A stretch of 64,000 nucleotides of DNA, taken from contig CM060466.1 in the NCBI GenBank assembly GCA_030544235.1, forward strand, positions 5,175,592-5,239,591, read 5' to 3'. The number at the start of each line of letters is the position of its first letter. The first letter of the stretch is position 1. The notes under the pieces were generated by a model that did not search any database, had not been told where the DNA came from, and saw only the letters and a program-made list of their open reading frames with translations. Origin of the DNA: Lepturacanthus savala. Taxonomy: Eukaryota; Chordata; Actinopteri; Scombriformes; Trichiuridae. The position numbers and the translations under genes were made by a program. Below, one piece after another: positions 21,105 to 32,776 of the stretch.

Positions 21105-21858
21105 TTGTGGTGTCCCATGTGCTTTCGTCTACTCCGCCCTTCGTCTGTGTTGCACCTGATTGTAATGACGTCCACCTGTTTGTTCCTGTGTGTCTGGCTA
21201 CTATTTAAACCCTGTTCTGTGTCTGATTGTCTGGTTGTTTCCCTCCATGTTAGAAAAGGGTTTGACTCTGTGTTCCCAGTCTGTGACGTACCTCTTTGGA
21301 CCTTTGTGGTTTTACCTGTTGAAGTTACCTTTATCTCATTTTTGTGGACACTTTTAGGTTTAAACTTTGTTTCTAAGACTGTATAAGTGGTGGGGCGACA
21401 CGGTGGTGCAGGGGTTAGCGCTGCTGCCTCACAGCAAGAAGGTCGCAGGTTCAAGACCTCCTTGGTCCTGGGTCTGGGACCTTTCTGTGTGGAGTTTGCA
21501 TGTTCTCCCCGTGTCTGCGTGGGTTTTCACCAGGTACTCCGGCTTCCTCCCACAGTCCAAAACATGCTGAGGTTAATTGGAGACTCTAAATTGCTGTAGG
21601 TGTGAGTGTGAGAGTGAATGGTGTGTGTGCCCCACGATTGGCTGGAGACCATCTGGGGTGTATCCCTGCCTCTCGCCGTAACGCGCTGGGATTGGCTCCA
21701 GCAGACCATGTGACCCTAATGAGGAATAAGCAGGTATAGAAGATGACTGACTGTATACGTAGTTTTTAGTCACTTTAGATGCCGTTTTTTTTTTACTCTG
21801 TGAACTAATAATAATGAATAAAGCTGCATTTGGGTCTCAGTCTCTGGCGCAGAACCTA
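21105..21858 (+). mobile_element. possible solo LTR split by a SINE
   Basis: Excluding the nested SINE (21386-21748), the ~390 bases start TGTTTGTTGTGGTG, contain a TATA-like CTATTTAAACC, an AATAAAGC poly(A)-like signal near 21821, and end in CCTAACA. This order resembles U3-R-U5. No clean 5-base target duplication could be found, so the ends are tentative. Confidence 0.35.
21386..21748 (+). mobile_element. tRNA-derived SINE
   Basis: Pol III B-box-like GGTTCAAGACC at about 21451, conserved body (GGAGTTTGCATGTTCTCCCC) and a GATGACTGACTG-type tail. Flanked by 9-base duplications GACTGTATA (21377-21385 and 21749-21757). It produces the spurious ORF LPHSKKVAGSRPPWSW seen in every copy. Confidence 0.85.
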
Positions 21859-23025
21859 ACATTTACATTTAATGTTTTGCATGAATGTTTATAACTAAAT
21901 GTAGCCTCCTGGAAACTTAGATTAGAGAAAGGAAATATTAAAGATTGAGCCCCTCGCTCCATGTTTCACAGAGACAAATGAAATTCAATGCATATGTTCA
22001 TCATGGCATCAAAAAGTCATCGACATCAACAGGAAGTCGGCCATCTTGAATAGAAAAACTGATTTTTCAAGATTTTCACATCACATTTGAAGCGATTTTC
22101 ATCACCGACTACAAATTCACCCTGAATCATCTTCAAAAGCTTTTTGCTATGTTATTCCTGGTTTCCAAATTTAGTTTCTAGACTTAAGGTAAAAATTGGT
22201 CTTTTACTTTAAGGAATAAATGAATCAACCACTGGAGCCATTGCTAAGAACCTTTATCAGTAGAATCAGGTGTGTTACTGCTTGGTTGGAACAGAAACAT
22301 ACACCTGCATCGACCCTTCAGGACCAGGCTACGAGCTATAAAATGTGTAGCTTCTTTCTTTTTGTCACATCTTCTTGTGCTGAAAATCTGTATCCGACAA
22401 AGTGCAGCACAGTCAGTGTGTTGTTATATGGAGGTCGTTCTATATGTTGGGGAATTTATCCATGACTATACGTGACTTGGGCTCACTGTGACCCTCACAA
22501 ACCGCCTGTGGAGTGAAACCGTCACAGTCACTCACTCTGTCTGTTATTGTTGTGGAGCTGCTGGAAGCAACGCAGTTTGTCCTCTGTGTTCTTGCCTTTT
22601 TTCCTTTTGAGTTGGTCACATTCAGACTCTGAACACACACAAGCTTCTCAGGCATATTTCATGTAAACTGCCTCTAAAGTTCTGCTGAAGATCATATGAG
22701 GCTTTGTGTGTCGCTCTTTCCTTGGTCTACCTCAGGCCATTTTACACAGACTTCCATCTTTCACACTTTAATCTTACTAAGCAGACACTCAATACATTTA
22801 CCTGAATCATTGTGTTAATACGACTAAACCAGACTTTAAAATGTAAACATGTTTCACTAAGCTTAACTAAAATCTAAGTTGTGAAGTCAGACTAACACAC
22901 GCCAGGCTCCAACCTCCACCATCAAACAGTAGGTAAAACATGAGCAGAATAACTCAAACCAGAAGAAGCCGGTAACTTGGTCAGTAGAGTGAACAGAAAA
23001 CAGACTTTGCACATTTTTGAAAGAT
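21859..23025. other. intergenic, no gene seen
   Basis: 21935-22130 is an old repeat shared with 13830-14060. The rest shows no recognisable exon, RNA gene or element. Confidence 0.4.
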
Positions 23026-23037
23026 TGTCCATTGTGT

Positions 23038-23403
23038 GGGGCGACACGGTGGCGCAGGGGTTAGTGCTGTTGCCTCACAGCAAGAAGGTCGCAGCTTCAA
23101 GACCTCCTTGGTCCTGGGTCTGGGACCTTTCTGTGTGGAGTTTGCATGTTCTCCCCGTGTCTGCGTGGGTTTTCACCAGGTACTCCGGCTTCCTCCCACA
23201 GTCCAAAAACATGCTGAGGTTAATTGGAGACTCTAAATTGCCTGTAGGTGTGAGTGTGTGAGTGAATGGTGTGTGTGCCCCATGATTGGCTGGCGACCAT
23301 CTGGGGTGTATCCCTGCCTCTTGCCATAACACGCTGGGATTGGCTCCAGCAGATCATGTGACCCTAATGAGGAATAAGCAGGTATAGAAAATGACTGATT
23401 GAC
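23038..23403 (+). mobile_element. tRNA-derived SINE
   Basis: Full-length copy beginning GGGCGACACGGTGGCGCAGG. Perfect 12-base target duplication TGTCCATTGTGT at 23026-23037 and 23404-23415. The exact duplication suggests recent insertion. Confidence 0.9.
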
Positions 23404-23415
23404 TGTCCATTGTGT

Positions 23416-24533
23416 CAGTTTCCCTCTGAGTTTCTAACTTGCTAGTTTACTGGTCTTTAGACTTTTATTGTCAAAAAAGGTCCAATACTAACAAGCCAGA
23501 GTGGATATCACCACCTATGATACCAGAGGGGACATGACTTGGTCAGTAAATCAATTTCCTCCCTGTGCACGTAGACTGGGACAGGACAGTAGTCTAGTAG
23601 GACCAATCGAGCTATAACAACAGCTCAAACTAACCATCTGTACACATACTGAATATGACCTTGTTCAGACTAAAGGCAAATCCAGTTTGTCAGATAAGAC
23701 AGACCAAGACGACCTGATGCCAGTATGGCCGTCCACCTGGAGCCAGGTTCTGCTGCAGGTCTCTACGTGTTAGAAGTCGACCTCAGGCCTGTTTCTGTAC
23801 TGGCGGCAGCTGGAAGCTACGCTAGGTCCTCAGTATCTCTTCTGATGTTTCTTATAAATCAGTATAATTCAGTTCATTGATGAATTCATGTCGCCTCCAC
23901 TACAATAGGTGGTGATATGAACTCTTTCGCTTATTAGCATTGGGCCAAAACTGATTGATTGTTGACAACAAAAGTCAAGAGAACAGTTTAGCAACACAAC
24001 AGGGCAGCAACTGGCATGATGGACAATCTTGCAAATATGTGAATATGATACTTTCTGTTCACACTACTTACCAAAAGTCTGGTTCTAATAGTCTGTGTTT
24101 GCTGATATTTTAATCAGATCTGATGAGACTGATGTGCTTTTAACTGTTAAACTCTTCATTAATCATAACTGGACATGTTTTCCCCACCAAACATTAACTT
24201 ATTGATGATTTAACATCAATATATAATGTTCTAATAATCTATCAAATCTACTGCAGTTGGTGAAATGATTGGTTGGCTGATGGTGATTGGTTTCTACCTT
24301 CAAATGATGAATGACAAACAAATGTTGAACAAAACCTGCTTCAGTATATCATGGCTTTATTTTCTAATCTCATTTACAAACAGGAATCACATTTCAGTAA
24401 AAAAATAAAGGTCTGTAAGGAACAAACAGTCAGATTATGCTACATCTTTAATATTTAAACCAAAAATATTAATGTTCACAGATTTAATGTTTAAAGACAC
24501 ATTTCATGAATGAATGAAAGAAAGAAACATGTT
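23416..24533. other. intergenic, downstream of NLR gene
   Basis: No gene recognised. The NLR cleavage signal candidates lie at the right edge. Confidence 0.4.
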
Positions 24534-24539
24534 TTTATT
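24534..24539 (-). terminator. candidate poly(A) signal of NLR gene
   Basis: AATAAA on the minus strand about 85 bases after the NLR stop codon. A second AATAAA lies at 24356-24361. Confidence 0.5.
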
Positions 24540-24624
24540 TCTAGAGTTTGAGTCAGACTAAATGAAATCTGTTTGTCAACAGTTTGTGTTTCTCTGCACA
24601 GGAGGAGACCCTTCCTCCCTAAAC

Positions 24625-25142
24625 TCAACACAGAGACAAAGAGGAACCAAACCAGCACCCAAACCCAGGATACAGAGGTTCAGTGAATGTGGTGTTGAAT
24701 GTGTGGAGGTGGATCAGTGAGTCAGAGGAGACTTCGTAGAAGGACAGAATGCCAGCAGGATAGTCCACATACACTGCTGCTCTAATGGTGGAGGAAGAGG
24801 AGAGGACTGTTTCTCTGTTATTGTGACACACAGAGTAATAACCATCATAGCACCTCAAACTCCAGGACTGATGATTCCCTCCAAACCAGCAGTCATTGCT
24901 GCCTTCTTTCCTGCCGATTCCTCTGTAACTCACTGATATTTCAATGTTTCCTCTACACTCGACCTCCCAGTAACAGCGACCAGTCACATCATTGCTACAC
25001 AGCAGCTGACGCCACATATCAAACCTCTCTGGATGATCAGGATATGGCTGCTTCTCCCTGACATATGTCATCGTCCTGTTGTTGTCAGACAGTTTGATGT
25101 TTCTGTGAATTGTGTTAGTGTCCAGTGTGAGGTCACAGACGT
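24625..25142 (-). CDS. NLR coding exon 7: PRY-SPRY (B30.2) domain
   Basis: Acceptor TCTCCATCAG before 25142; stop TGA at 24625-24627. It encodes 172 residues: the PRY part with CDLTLDTNTIHRNIKLSD, then SPRY with CYWEVEC and a C-terminal GFGCWFGSSLSLC. B30.2 domains bind protein ligands and are the fast-evolving module of this family. Confidence 0.9.
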
Positions 25143-28100
25143 CTGATGGAGAGAACGAGACACAACACAGCAGCAGTTTATCATCTAACACAGCTGATGC
25201 CTCATCTGTTCTTTTATTAACAGACTGTTAATGAGACAAAAAAAAACGTCTCAATGACTCCTTGACTTTAACATGTGTTGAATCAAAGTGAACACACACT
25301 TACACTTCATCACACCAGGTCTCAGCCTCTGCTCTCCACCATGATCCACCCTGAAGGAACAAACAGTCAGAATAAAACAGCTGATCTAGAAACACATAAA
25401 AGCAGCTTCAGCATGTTTGGATTCTGTAAAGAGGCTTTAGAGCTGAATGACCTGAGAGATCTGCAGGTTCAAACTGGACCACAACATCACTGATGTCACT
25501 TCCTGTGACCTTCTTCTCTTGTTGAACTTAACACATTCACTCACAACAACTGGATGCTGCATCACTGCTTGTTCTGGCTCATTTGGGATTTTTCAGCTAA
25601 AGAAACTTACAGCTTTATTTTCTGCAGCATCACTATGATACTGACAAGTTTCTGAGAGTGTTTGGTTGTTCAGCTGATCTCTGGTCCTGTGGAAACTCCT
25701 CATTTCAAGTGTTTCATTTCAGAAATGCAAGTTGCTAACAAAGCATGAATCAACAGTTCTCAGCTTGTTAATGTGACAAACAGTATGTGAGCTCTTGTCT
25801 GTTCATACCTGAGAGTCTCCAGTCTGCAGCCTGGATCCTCCTGTACAGCTGAAAGGAGCTTCACTCCTGAGTCTCCTGGATTGTTGTAGCTCAGGTCCAG
25901 CTCTCTCAGATGGGAAAGGTTGGATCTCAGAGCTGAGGCCAGAGAAGCACAGCCTTTCTCTGTGACCAGACATCCTGACAGTCTACATGAACACAGACAG
26001 CTAGTCAACTAAATACTACATTTACGTTAAGAAGTGATACAAACATTAGTTAACATATTTCATGAGAATGCAAATATAGTGAAGTCCCACAGATTTTAGA
26101 CACTGACACAGATGCATAAATAATATAACTGTAAAATGAAGGATCTGTTGAAAAGATCAATCCTGACCTGAGAGTCTCCAGTCTGCAGTTTGGACTCTCC
26201 AGTCCAACAGACAGCTGTTTCACTCCAGAATCCTGCAGGTCATTGTTACTCAGGTCCAGTTCTTTCAGATTAGAGGACTGGGAGGTGAGAACTGAGGACA
26301 GAGCTGCACAGCTTCTGTCTGACAGTTTACAGCAACTCAGTCTAAATTAGAGTTTGTGATAAAGATAAACACTGAAAGTTATTGCTTACAATGAAAAAAC
26401 AGTTATATTATTGCCTTCTCTCTATATATGTCATTAGGATCATGATCAATTAAATAACTTTAATTATGAACAATATTGACCATTAGATTAGACACATATG
26501 CTTGTATGAGTACCACATCAGACAAAAAAAAGCATAAAATGCCTCAAAATAAATATGTTGTGTGAGTTAATTTTGGCATGGATAATTGATCTGAAGGGTA
26601 TCACTGACAAAAGAGTAAATTGGATATTTCTAATATATTCATAAAAAATACAGTCACCGACCACTTTATTAGGTACACCTGTCCAACTGCTCGTTAACAC
26701 TAAATTTCGAATCAGCCAATCACATGGCGGCAACTCAGTGCATTTACGCATGTAGACATGGTCAAGACAATCTCCTGCAGTTCAAACCGAGCATCAGTAT
26801 GGGGAAGAAAGGTGATTTGAGTGACTTTGAACGTGACATGGTTGTTGGTGCCAGAAGGGCTGGTCTGAGTATTTCAGAAACTGCTGATCTACTGGGATTT
26901 TCACGCACAACCATCTCTAGGGTTTACAGAGAATGGTCCGAAAAAGAAAAAATATCCAGTGAGCGGCAGTTCTGTGGGCGGAAATGCCTTGTTGATGCCA
27001 GAGGTCAGAGGAGAATGGCCAGACTGGTTGGAGCTGATAGAAAGGCAACAGTGACTCAAATAACCACCCGTTACAACCAAGGTAGGCAGAAGAGCATCTC
27101 TGAACGCACAGTACATCAAACTTTGGGTGCAACTCCTTTCAGCTAAGAACAGGAAACTGAGGCTACAATTTGCACAAGCTCATCGAAATTGGACAATAGA
27201 AGATTGGAAAAACGTTGCCTGGTTTGATGAGTCTAGATTTCTGCTGAGACATTCGGATGGTAGGGTCAGAATTTGGTGTCAACAACATGAAAGCATGGAT
27301 CCATCCTGCCTTGTATCAACGGTTCAGGCTGGTGGTGGTGGTGTAATGGTGTGGGGAATATTTTCTTGGCACTCTTTGGGCCCCTTGGTACCAATTGAGC
27401 ATCGTTGCAATGCCACAGCCTACCTGAGTATTGTTGCTGACCATGTCCATCCCTTTATGACCACAATGTACCCAACTTCTGATGGCTACTTTCAGCAGGA
27501 TAATGCTCCATGTCATAAAGCTGGAATCATCTCAGACTGGTTTCTTGAACATGACAATGAGTTCACTGTCCTCAAATGGCCTCCACAGTCACCAGATCTC
27601 AATCCAATAGAGCATCTTTGGGATGTGGTGGAACGGGAGATTCGCATCATGGATGTGCAGCCGACAAATCTGCACCAACTGTGTGATGCCATCATGTCAA
27701 TATGGACCAAACTCTCTGAGGAATGCTTCCAGCACCTTGTTGAATCTATGCCACGAAGAATTGAGGCAGTTCTGAAGGCAAAAGGGGGTCCAACCCGTTA
27801 CTAGCATGGTGTACCTAATAAAGTGGCCAGTGAGTGTATGTCTACCTTGTTCAATTCAAAATTTGTTTACATGTTAATTTCTGATTTTATCTGAGCACCT
27901 ACAGAGATTTGTTGGAGGCTTTGACCAGTAGCAGCAGCCTCAGAAGAACCTCCTCTGAAGCAGAGTATTTCTTCAGGTCAAACACACTCAGATCTTCTTC
28001 TGATGACAGTAAGATGAAGGCCAGAGCTGACCACTGAGCAGGAGACATTTCATCTGTGGAGAGACGTCCTGATCTCAGGGACTGTTGGATCTGCTCCACT

Positions 28101-31100
28101 AAGGAAGGATCATTCAGTTCATTCATACAGTGGAACAGGTTGATGCTTCTCTCTGCAGACAGATTCTCATTGAGCTTCTTCTTGATGTACTTGACTGTTT
28201 CCTGGTTGATCTCTGAGCTTCCTTCTGTCTTCATCAGCAGGTTTAGTTTCTCCTGATTGGTCTGCAGTGAAAGACCCAGGAGGAAGCGGAGGAACAAGTC
28301 CAGGTGTCCATTTGGACTCTGTAAGGCCCTGTCGATGGCAATCCTGTAGATCTCTGCCATAGATGTTTTTCTGAAAAATCTTCGCACTTGTTCTGCAAAG
28401 GTTTCAGACAGGACATTCTTGCTTTTTTTAATGAGAGACATTTGTACATGAAGAGCAGCCAAGAACTCCTGAACACTCAGATGGACAAAGCTGAACATCT
28501 TCTTCTCATTTTTCTTCCCACGCTCTTCTTTAAAGATCTCTGTGAACACTCCTGAACACACTGAGGCTCGATGGATATTAATGCCAATGTCTCTCAAGTC
28601 TTTGTCGTAGAAGATCAGGTTGCCTTTTTCCAGCTGGTTGAAAGCCAGTTTAGCTAATGACTTAATGTACTGAATGCACTTCTCTGGGCCATATTTATCT
28701 TTTGTCTGATCAATCTGAAACACCAGGAATTCTGTGTACATCTCAGTCAGGGTCTTGGGCAGCTCTCCTTCTTTGTTCAACAGATCCTCTAGAACTGTAG
28801 CAGTGATCCAGCAGAAGACTGGGATGCGGCACATGATGTGGAGGCTTCTGGATGTCTTGATGTGGGAGATGATTGTGTTTATTGTGGCCTGCTTCTTATC
28901 TCTGAATCTCTTCCTGAAGTACTCCTCCTTCTGTGGGTCAGTGAACCCTCTGACCTCTGTCACCCTGTCAATGAAATCAGAATGGATCAGATTGGCTGCT
29001 GCAGGTCTTGTGGTTATCCAGAGGCGAGCAGAGGGGAGCAGAGTCTTCTTGATGAGGTTTTCCACCAGCACATCCACTGAGGCCGACTCTGCCACATCAA
29101 AGTCTTCACCCAGAGTTATGCCAGTAGAACAGTTCAGGAGAAGGCGGCTCTCATCCAGTCCATCGATCACAAACAGAACTTTGTATTCACTCTTGTCACA
29201 GTTGGTGTTTGCTGATTTCTGCAGAGTTGTAAAGATGTGATTGAGAACCTCCTCTGGGATGACTCTGGTCTCCCTGATGCATTTATGAATGAGTTCAGCC
29301 AAACGGAACCTTTTTCCCTTCAGTAAATTCAGCTGACGGAAGGTGAAGGGGAAAATGAGATGCACGTCTTGATTGGCTCCTTTTTCAGCCCAGTCCAATA
29401 CAAACTTGCGCACGAGAATTGTTTTACCAATTCCTGCAAATCCATTGGTCAGAACTGTTCTGATGGTTTTTCCAGAGGAGCATTTGAAAATGTCAATGGG
29501 TTCAACTGGTTTCTCTGTGTCTCCTGGTTCCCCTGTCATCTCAGACTCTATGACCTCATGTGTGATGATGTGTATTTCACCTCCAACTGTGATGTAAACC
29601 TCTATGAAGATAAGTTCCAGAGGTTGCTCATCCTTCTTCTCTGTCCACCCCTCCCGCACACACTTGTATGTATCCTGGAAGATTAACTGAAGCTGGCCTT
29701 GGTAATGTGAGATGGGTTGTGGCTTTGGTCCTGGAAGCATCACATCTGTGAGACATGAATAAAAAACAAACATACAAGATGTCGAGGCTTTTTCACACAA
29801 GCAGCAGTGAAGCTATGGCTTGTTTCTCTACAATAATTCAAATGCTGTTCGATGCGTCTCGTTAGGATTCAACACATCATGCTGAGTTAAATGCAGCCTA
29901 TGACATATGCAAAGGATTGTACACAGTTAATTGAATATGATAACGAGCTTCACATGCCAGTAAACTGTATTTCACCTGCTGTTTGTCCAATCTAATAATA
30001 ATAATGCATTTTATATAAAACTGCCTTTCAGGACACCTAAAGTCCTGGTGTACAGGAGGTAAAAGGAGATAAAATTATAAGATAAAGACACTGAATTACA
30101 GTAGTCAAGGTGGGAGGTGAAGGCTGTGGACAAGGACGGCACCGGTATGGGGGGTGGGGGAGGAGTGGAGACTGATGGAGTGCAGATGGAAGTGAGAAGT
30201 CCATGGAGTGTTAGTGATGTGAGAATAGAAAGATAATGTATTGTTGAGGATGACACCTAAAGGGGGAGACTAAGTAGCCCTCTATGGAGAGGGAGAAAGT
30301 ATCGACTTTTGATAGGATGGATTTGGTGCCAATTATTTCACTTATATTGCTGTTTAATTTAAGGAATTTATAACATTTTTATTTATTTTTGAACGTAAAA
30401 GAGGGGGGTGGGAATGTGAGTTAGGTTTAGAAGAAAGGTAGAGCAAAGCAAGTAAAATTAATTTTAATTTGCAGACGATATGGCCAAGGAGGAGGAGGTA
30501 GAAATAAAGTGAGGGGGGCCCAGGATAGAGCCCTGGGGGACACCAGTAATGACTGGGGAGGGCACAGAGGAGAAGCTGCATCAACTGAGTGCAGTCTGAA
30601 CCAATGAAAGGGGGTGTTGATGCTGATTGAGGAGAGTCTGCTGAGGAGGTGGTTATGTTAAAAAAAGCATTTTCGGTACTTTGTCGAGGGCAGAAGCCGG
30701 AGTAGAAGGGCTCATACAGACTTTTAAGGGTGAGATGTGGTTGTTGAAGTCGTTAGTTTCCCAACCAGGTCTTTTCAGGATTGGGGTGACATCAACAGTT
30801 ATGAAGGCTGAAGGGTTATGAATGTTCAGGCTGCCTACTAGTGCTGGAAATTCTTGACTTTCAAAGTGGCATTTTCAAAATTAGGAAAATTTGCTGGAAT
30901 TTTATTGAAATAATAAGGGATACTCCTTTTAATGCTTCTATCTCTACACTTCTTACCCATCAAAGAATTCCCCTTATCTACTTCTCCCAATCACTTCCAT
31001 CTTTCATACAGCTGAGTCCCCTCATCACACAGTTTTATTCCTTTTTGCCAGTAATTGCTAAGGATACTTATGAGGATATTTACTTCAGGACAGTGGGTCC

Positions 31101-31881
31101 CTAACTTTTTCAGACCCCATATGATAATATTTTTGATGTTAGCTACTACATAATGTGTGTGAAACCCACCAAAATCATTGTACATCCTGTCGTTGTGTTA
31201 GCAAGCATGGAATTTCCACTGCTTTAGGATATTTAAATTCAGCGATTGGTCGGTTAGTCATTCTCAGTCTTTAGAGCAGGCAACAGTCAATCAGCTTTAC
31301 CTTCATTCTGGCTGCTGGCAGTGGGAAGTTCAGGAAGAGGAGGAGGACCAGGCTGAGAGGAGGAAGGTCCTCTGTTCTCTGAAGCTTCCTGATCATCACT
31401 GACATTCACTGAGAGATAATGAATAATCAATAACACATGATCATATGGAATGTAGCTTTGACCATAATGAGTCAACACAGTCTGGATGTGAGAGACGTGT
31501 CTTGTATGAACAGGTTGAACAGGTTCATATGTTGTTTGATGAGATAGTTGCCATATAAATGCACCTCTCACCCTGCAGTAACATCATGTTTCTCTCTTCC
31601 TGTGACTGACCTCCTGGTCCTGAGATGTTGTCTGATAATCTCTGCAGCAGATCGTTCCTGTCGATCTTCTCTAACAGCTTCTTGGTGACCTCCACAGCTC
31701 CATGAAGCTGGTAGGTCTGCACCATCAGGTTCACGACATCCTGTCTCTCTGCCTTCTCCAGACGACATGCTGGGATGGATTTGTAGCCTTCCACACTTCC
31801 CTTCTTTAGGTGCCACAGGAATCGTTTAAATTGCTCGTCTAAAACATTCTCCAGAAGGTCCAGCAGGATCTCCTCTGACAT
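24625..31881 (-). CDS. PYD-FISNA-NACHT-LRR-B30.2 NLR receptor
   Basis: Cytosolic pattern-recognition receptor of the expanded fish NLR family (often annotated NLRP12-, NLRP3- or NLRC3-like). Seven coding exons on the minus strand join in frame to 1044 codons: PYD 31611-31881, Pro/Ser linker 31301-31408, FISNA+NACHT 27903-29745, two 174-base LRR exons 26168-26341 and 25809-25982, a 47-base connector 25304-25350, and B30.2 24625-25142. All donors and acceptors are GT/AG and phases match throughout, so the gene looks intact. By family knowledge the PYD recruits ASC, NACHT oligomerises on ATP binding, and LRR/B30.2 sense ligand. Walker A is GFAGIGKT (residues 228-235) and Walker B LFVIDGLDES (317-326). 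Only two LRR exons is short for the family. A Tc1/mariner copy and a LINE remnant sit in introns. Confidence 0.9.
25304..25350 (-). CDS. NLR coding exon 6: short connector to B30.2
   Basis: A 47-base exon after CCTTCAG with donor GTAAGT, encoding VDHGGEQRLRPGVMK. Such a mini-exon between LRRs and the PRY part of B30.2 is usual in fish NLRs, and it restores the phase needed by the last exon. Too short to stand out as an ORF. Confidence 0.75.
25809..25982 (-). CDS. NLR coding exon 5: LRR
   Basis: Second 174-base LRR exon, encoding GCLVTEKGCASLASALRSN and LRELDLSYNNPGDSGVKLL. Acceptor CATGTAG, donor GTATGA. Same phase as exon 4, so further LRR exons could be gained or lost without a frameshift. 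Confidence 0.87.
26168..26341 (-). CDS. NLR coding exon 4: LRR
   Basis: A 174-base exon, the unit length of ribonuclease-inhibitor-type LRR exons. It encodes about 58 residues including CKLSDRSCAALSSVLTS and LKELDLSNNDLQDSGVKQL. Acceptor TAATTTAG, donor GTCAGG. Confidence 0.85.
26651..27836 (+). mobile_element. Tc1/mariner (DD36E) transposon in NLR intron
   Basis: A 1186-base element with ~28-base inverted termini (CACTTTATTAGGTACACC inner part on both sides) and TA duplications at 26649-26650 and 27837-27838. It lies in the intron between the NACHT exon and the first LRR exon, antisense to the NLR. Complete ends with a damaged transposase mean it could be mobilised only in trans. Confidence 0.92.
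26799..27804 (+). pseudogene. Tc1/mariner transposase, internally deleted
   Basis: Two frames: 26799-27146 holds the paired-like helix-turn-helix DNA-binding part (SDFERDMVVGARRAGLSISE, TISRVYREW); 27130-27804 holds the catalytic domain with WFDESRF, FQQDNAPCH and NPIEHLWD. The second D and the E are separated by 36 residues, so the triad is DD36E rather than the DD34E of Tc1 itself. Around 27120-27130 roughly a dozen expected codons are missing and the frame changes, so the protein cannot be made intact. Confidence 0.9.
27903..29745 (-). CDS. NLR coding exon 3: FISNA and NACHT
   Basis: Acceptor TCATGTCTCACAG; donor GTAGGT after 27903. The exon encodes residues 127-740: the fish-specific NACHT-associated (FISNA) segment about 140-215, the Walker A loop at 228-235, Walker B at 317-326, then the winged-helix and helical regions of NACHT with the SFVHLSVQEFLAALHV motif common to fish NLRs. 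No stop or frameshift occurs in 1.84 kb. The apparent stop directly after ASNKSL is the intron's GTAG. Confidence 0.93.
30003..30830 (-). pseudogene. decayed LINE reverse transcriptase fragment
   Basis: Reading the minus strand across frameshifts gives LINE landmarks: a LLSRLSSI segment near 30640, GVPQGS-L-GP-type sequence near 30540, and HLDYCNS near 30110, which is common near the end of L2/Rex1-like reverse transcriptases. Stops and frameshifts interrupt it. It lies in the NLR intron between linker and NACHT exons. Confidence 0.6.
31301..31408 (-). CDS. NLR coding exon 2: Pro/Ser-rich linker
   Basis: A 108-base exon with acceptor ATCTCTCAG and donor GTAAAG. It encodes a disordered linker (EASENRGPSSSQPGPPPLPE) joining pyrin to FISNA. 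Assigned because it alone fits phase 1 on both sides and lies between the two domains. Confidence 0.75.
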
Positions 31882-31886
31882 TGTTT
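31611..31886 (-). CDS. NLR coding exon 1: pyrin domain
   Basis: The acceptor GATAACAG precedes 31886, ATG is at 31879-31881, and the donor GTCAGT follows 31611. It encodes residues 1-90: MSEEILLDLLENVLDEQFKR, the FLWHLK helix, IPACRLEKAERQDVVNLM and ending NDLLQRLSDNI, a typical six-helix death-fold pyrin domain for homotypic binding to ASC. An upstream in-frame TTG is not the start because the splice site separates it. Confidence 0.9.
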
Positions 31887-32689
31887 CTGTTATCAACGAC
31901 AGAATATTTTCAACATGAGGAAATTGTCATGTCGCACACTTTCATCCACAACCATAACTTGGCTCTGTGGTTGTTGTTTTATTCAAGAATGGGGGATAAG
32001 AAAGAATTGCAATATCAAAAATAATATGAAGGTAGATATTATATTATGCCTCAAGTAAAAAATTTATACATGTGGCAGAATGAATGAAATAACTCTTGCA
32101 TCAAAATAAGATAGGAGTTGCAATGTTCTTTTAGAAACTGGTGTCATGATTAAAAAATGGTTCATCTACCTGAAACACGTCAGATGCTCAAAACTTAAAA
32201 TCCAAACCCAGAGCCATCAGTAGGTCATGAGAGCAGAAACCCAGTGAGAGCTGCAGTGCTGCCAGTCAGCAGCAGGTGTCAGTGTTGCTACAGTCAGTCA
32301 CACAGCTCTGGTGGGAGTTTCCAAGCAGCAAATATCTCAGTACAATACTCACAGGTCATATGTTCACTGGATGTTTCCTCCTGTCAACGCTGGCTGTGAA
32401 GTCATCACATCATAACATGACTACACTGCTAAGAGACAAAAGCCACAGTCCTCATTCTGTGTAAAAAAGACTTAAACATTAAAAACATTAAAAACACAAT
32501 AATACAAACTGTTCCAGCCAATCACAGCTCAGCTCCACCATCCTTGCCCATATTAGGATTTCCTGTCTTCAAAAGTTATTTGTTCTGAGTTACCACAGAG
32601 CAACGAGCAGAGATAATAACAAGTCTCCTGTATATCGGATATGTATCGGACTCCTGTTTGTGAACCACAGCCAACAGCTCTGTTGTCTA

Positions 32690-32691
<2 letters not shown>
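31887..32691. other. upstream of NLR pyrin exon, intronic
   Basis: No element or exon recognised. If the exon at 35502 is real this is part of the first intron of the NLR gene. Confidence 0.35.

Positions 32692-32776
<85 letters not shown>

Noticed and set aside
21367..21570. ORF LPHSKKVAGSRPPWSW, repeated near 4990, 23060, 33800 and 43840
   Set aside because: Translation of the shared SINE body; no gene.
28734..29240. 168-codon plus-strand ORF
   Set aside because: Antisense of the NLR NACHT exon.
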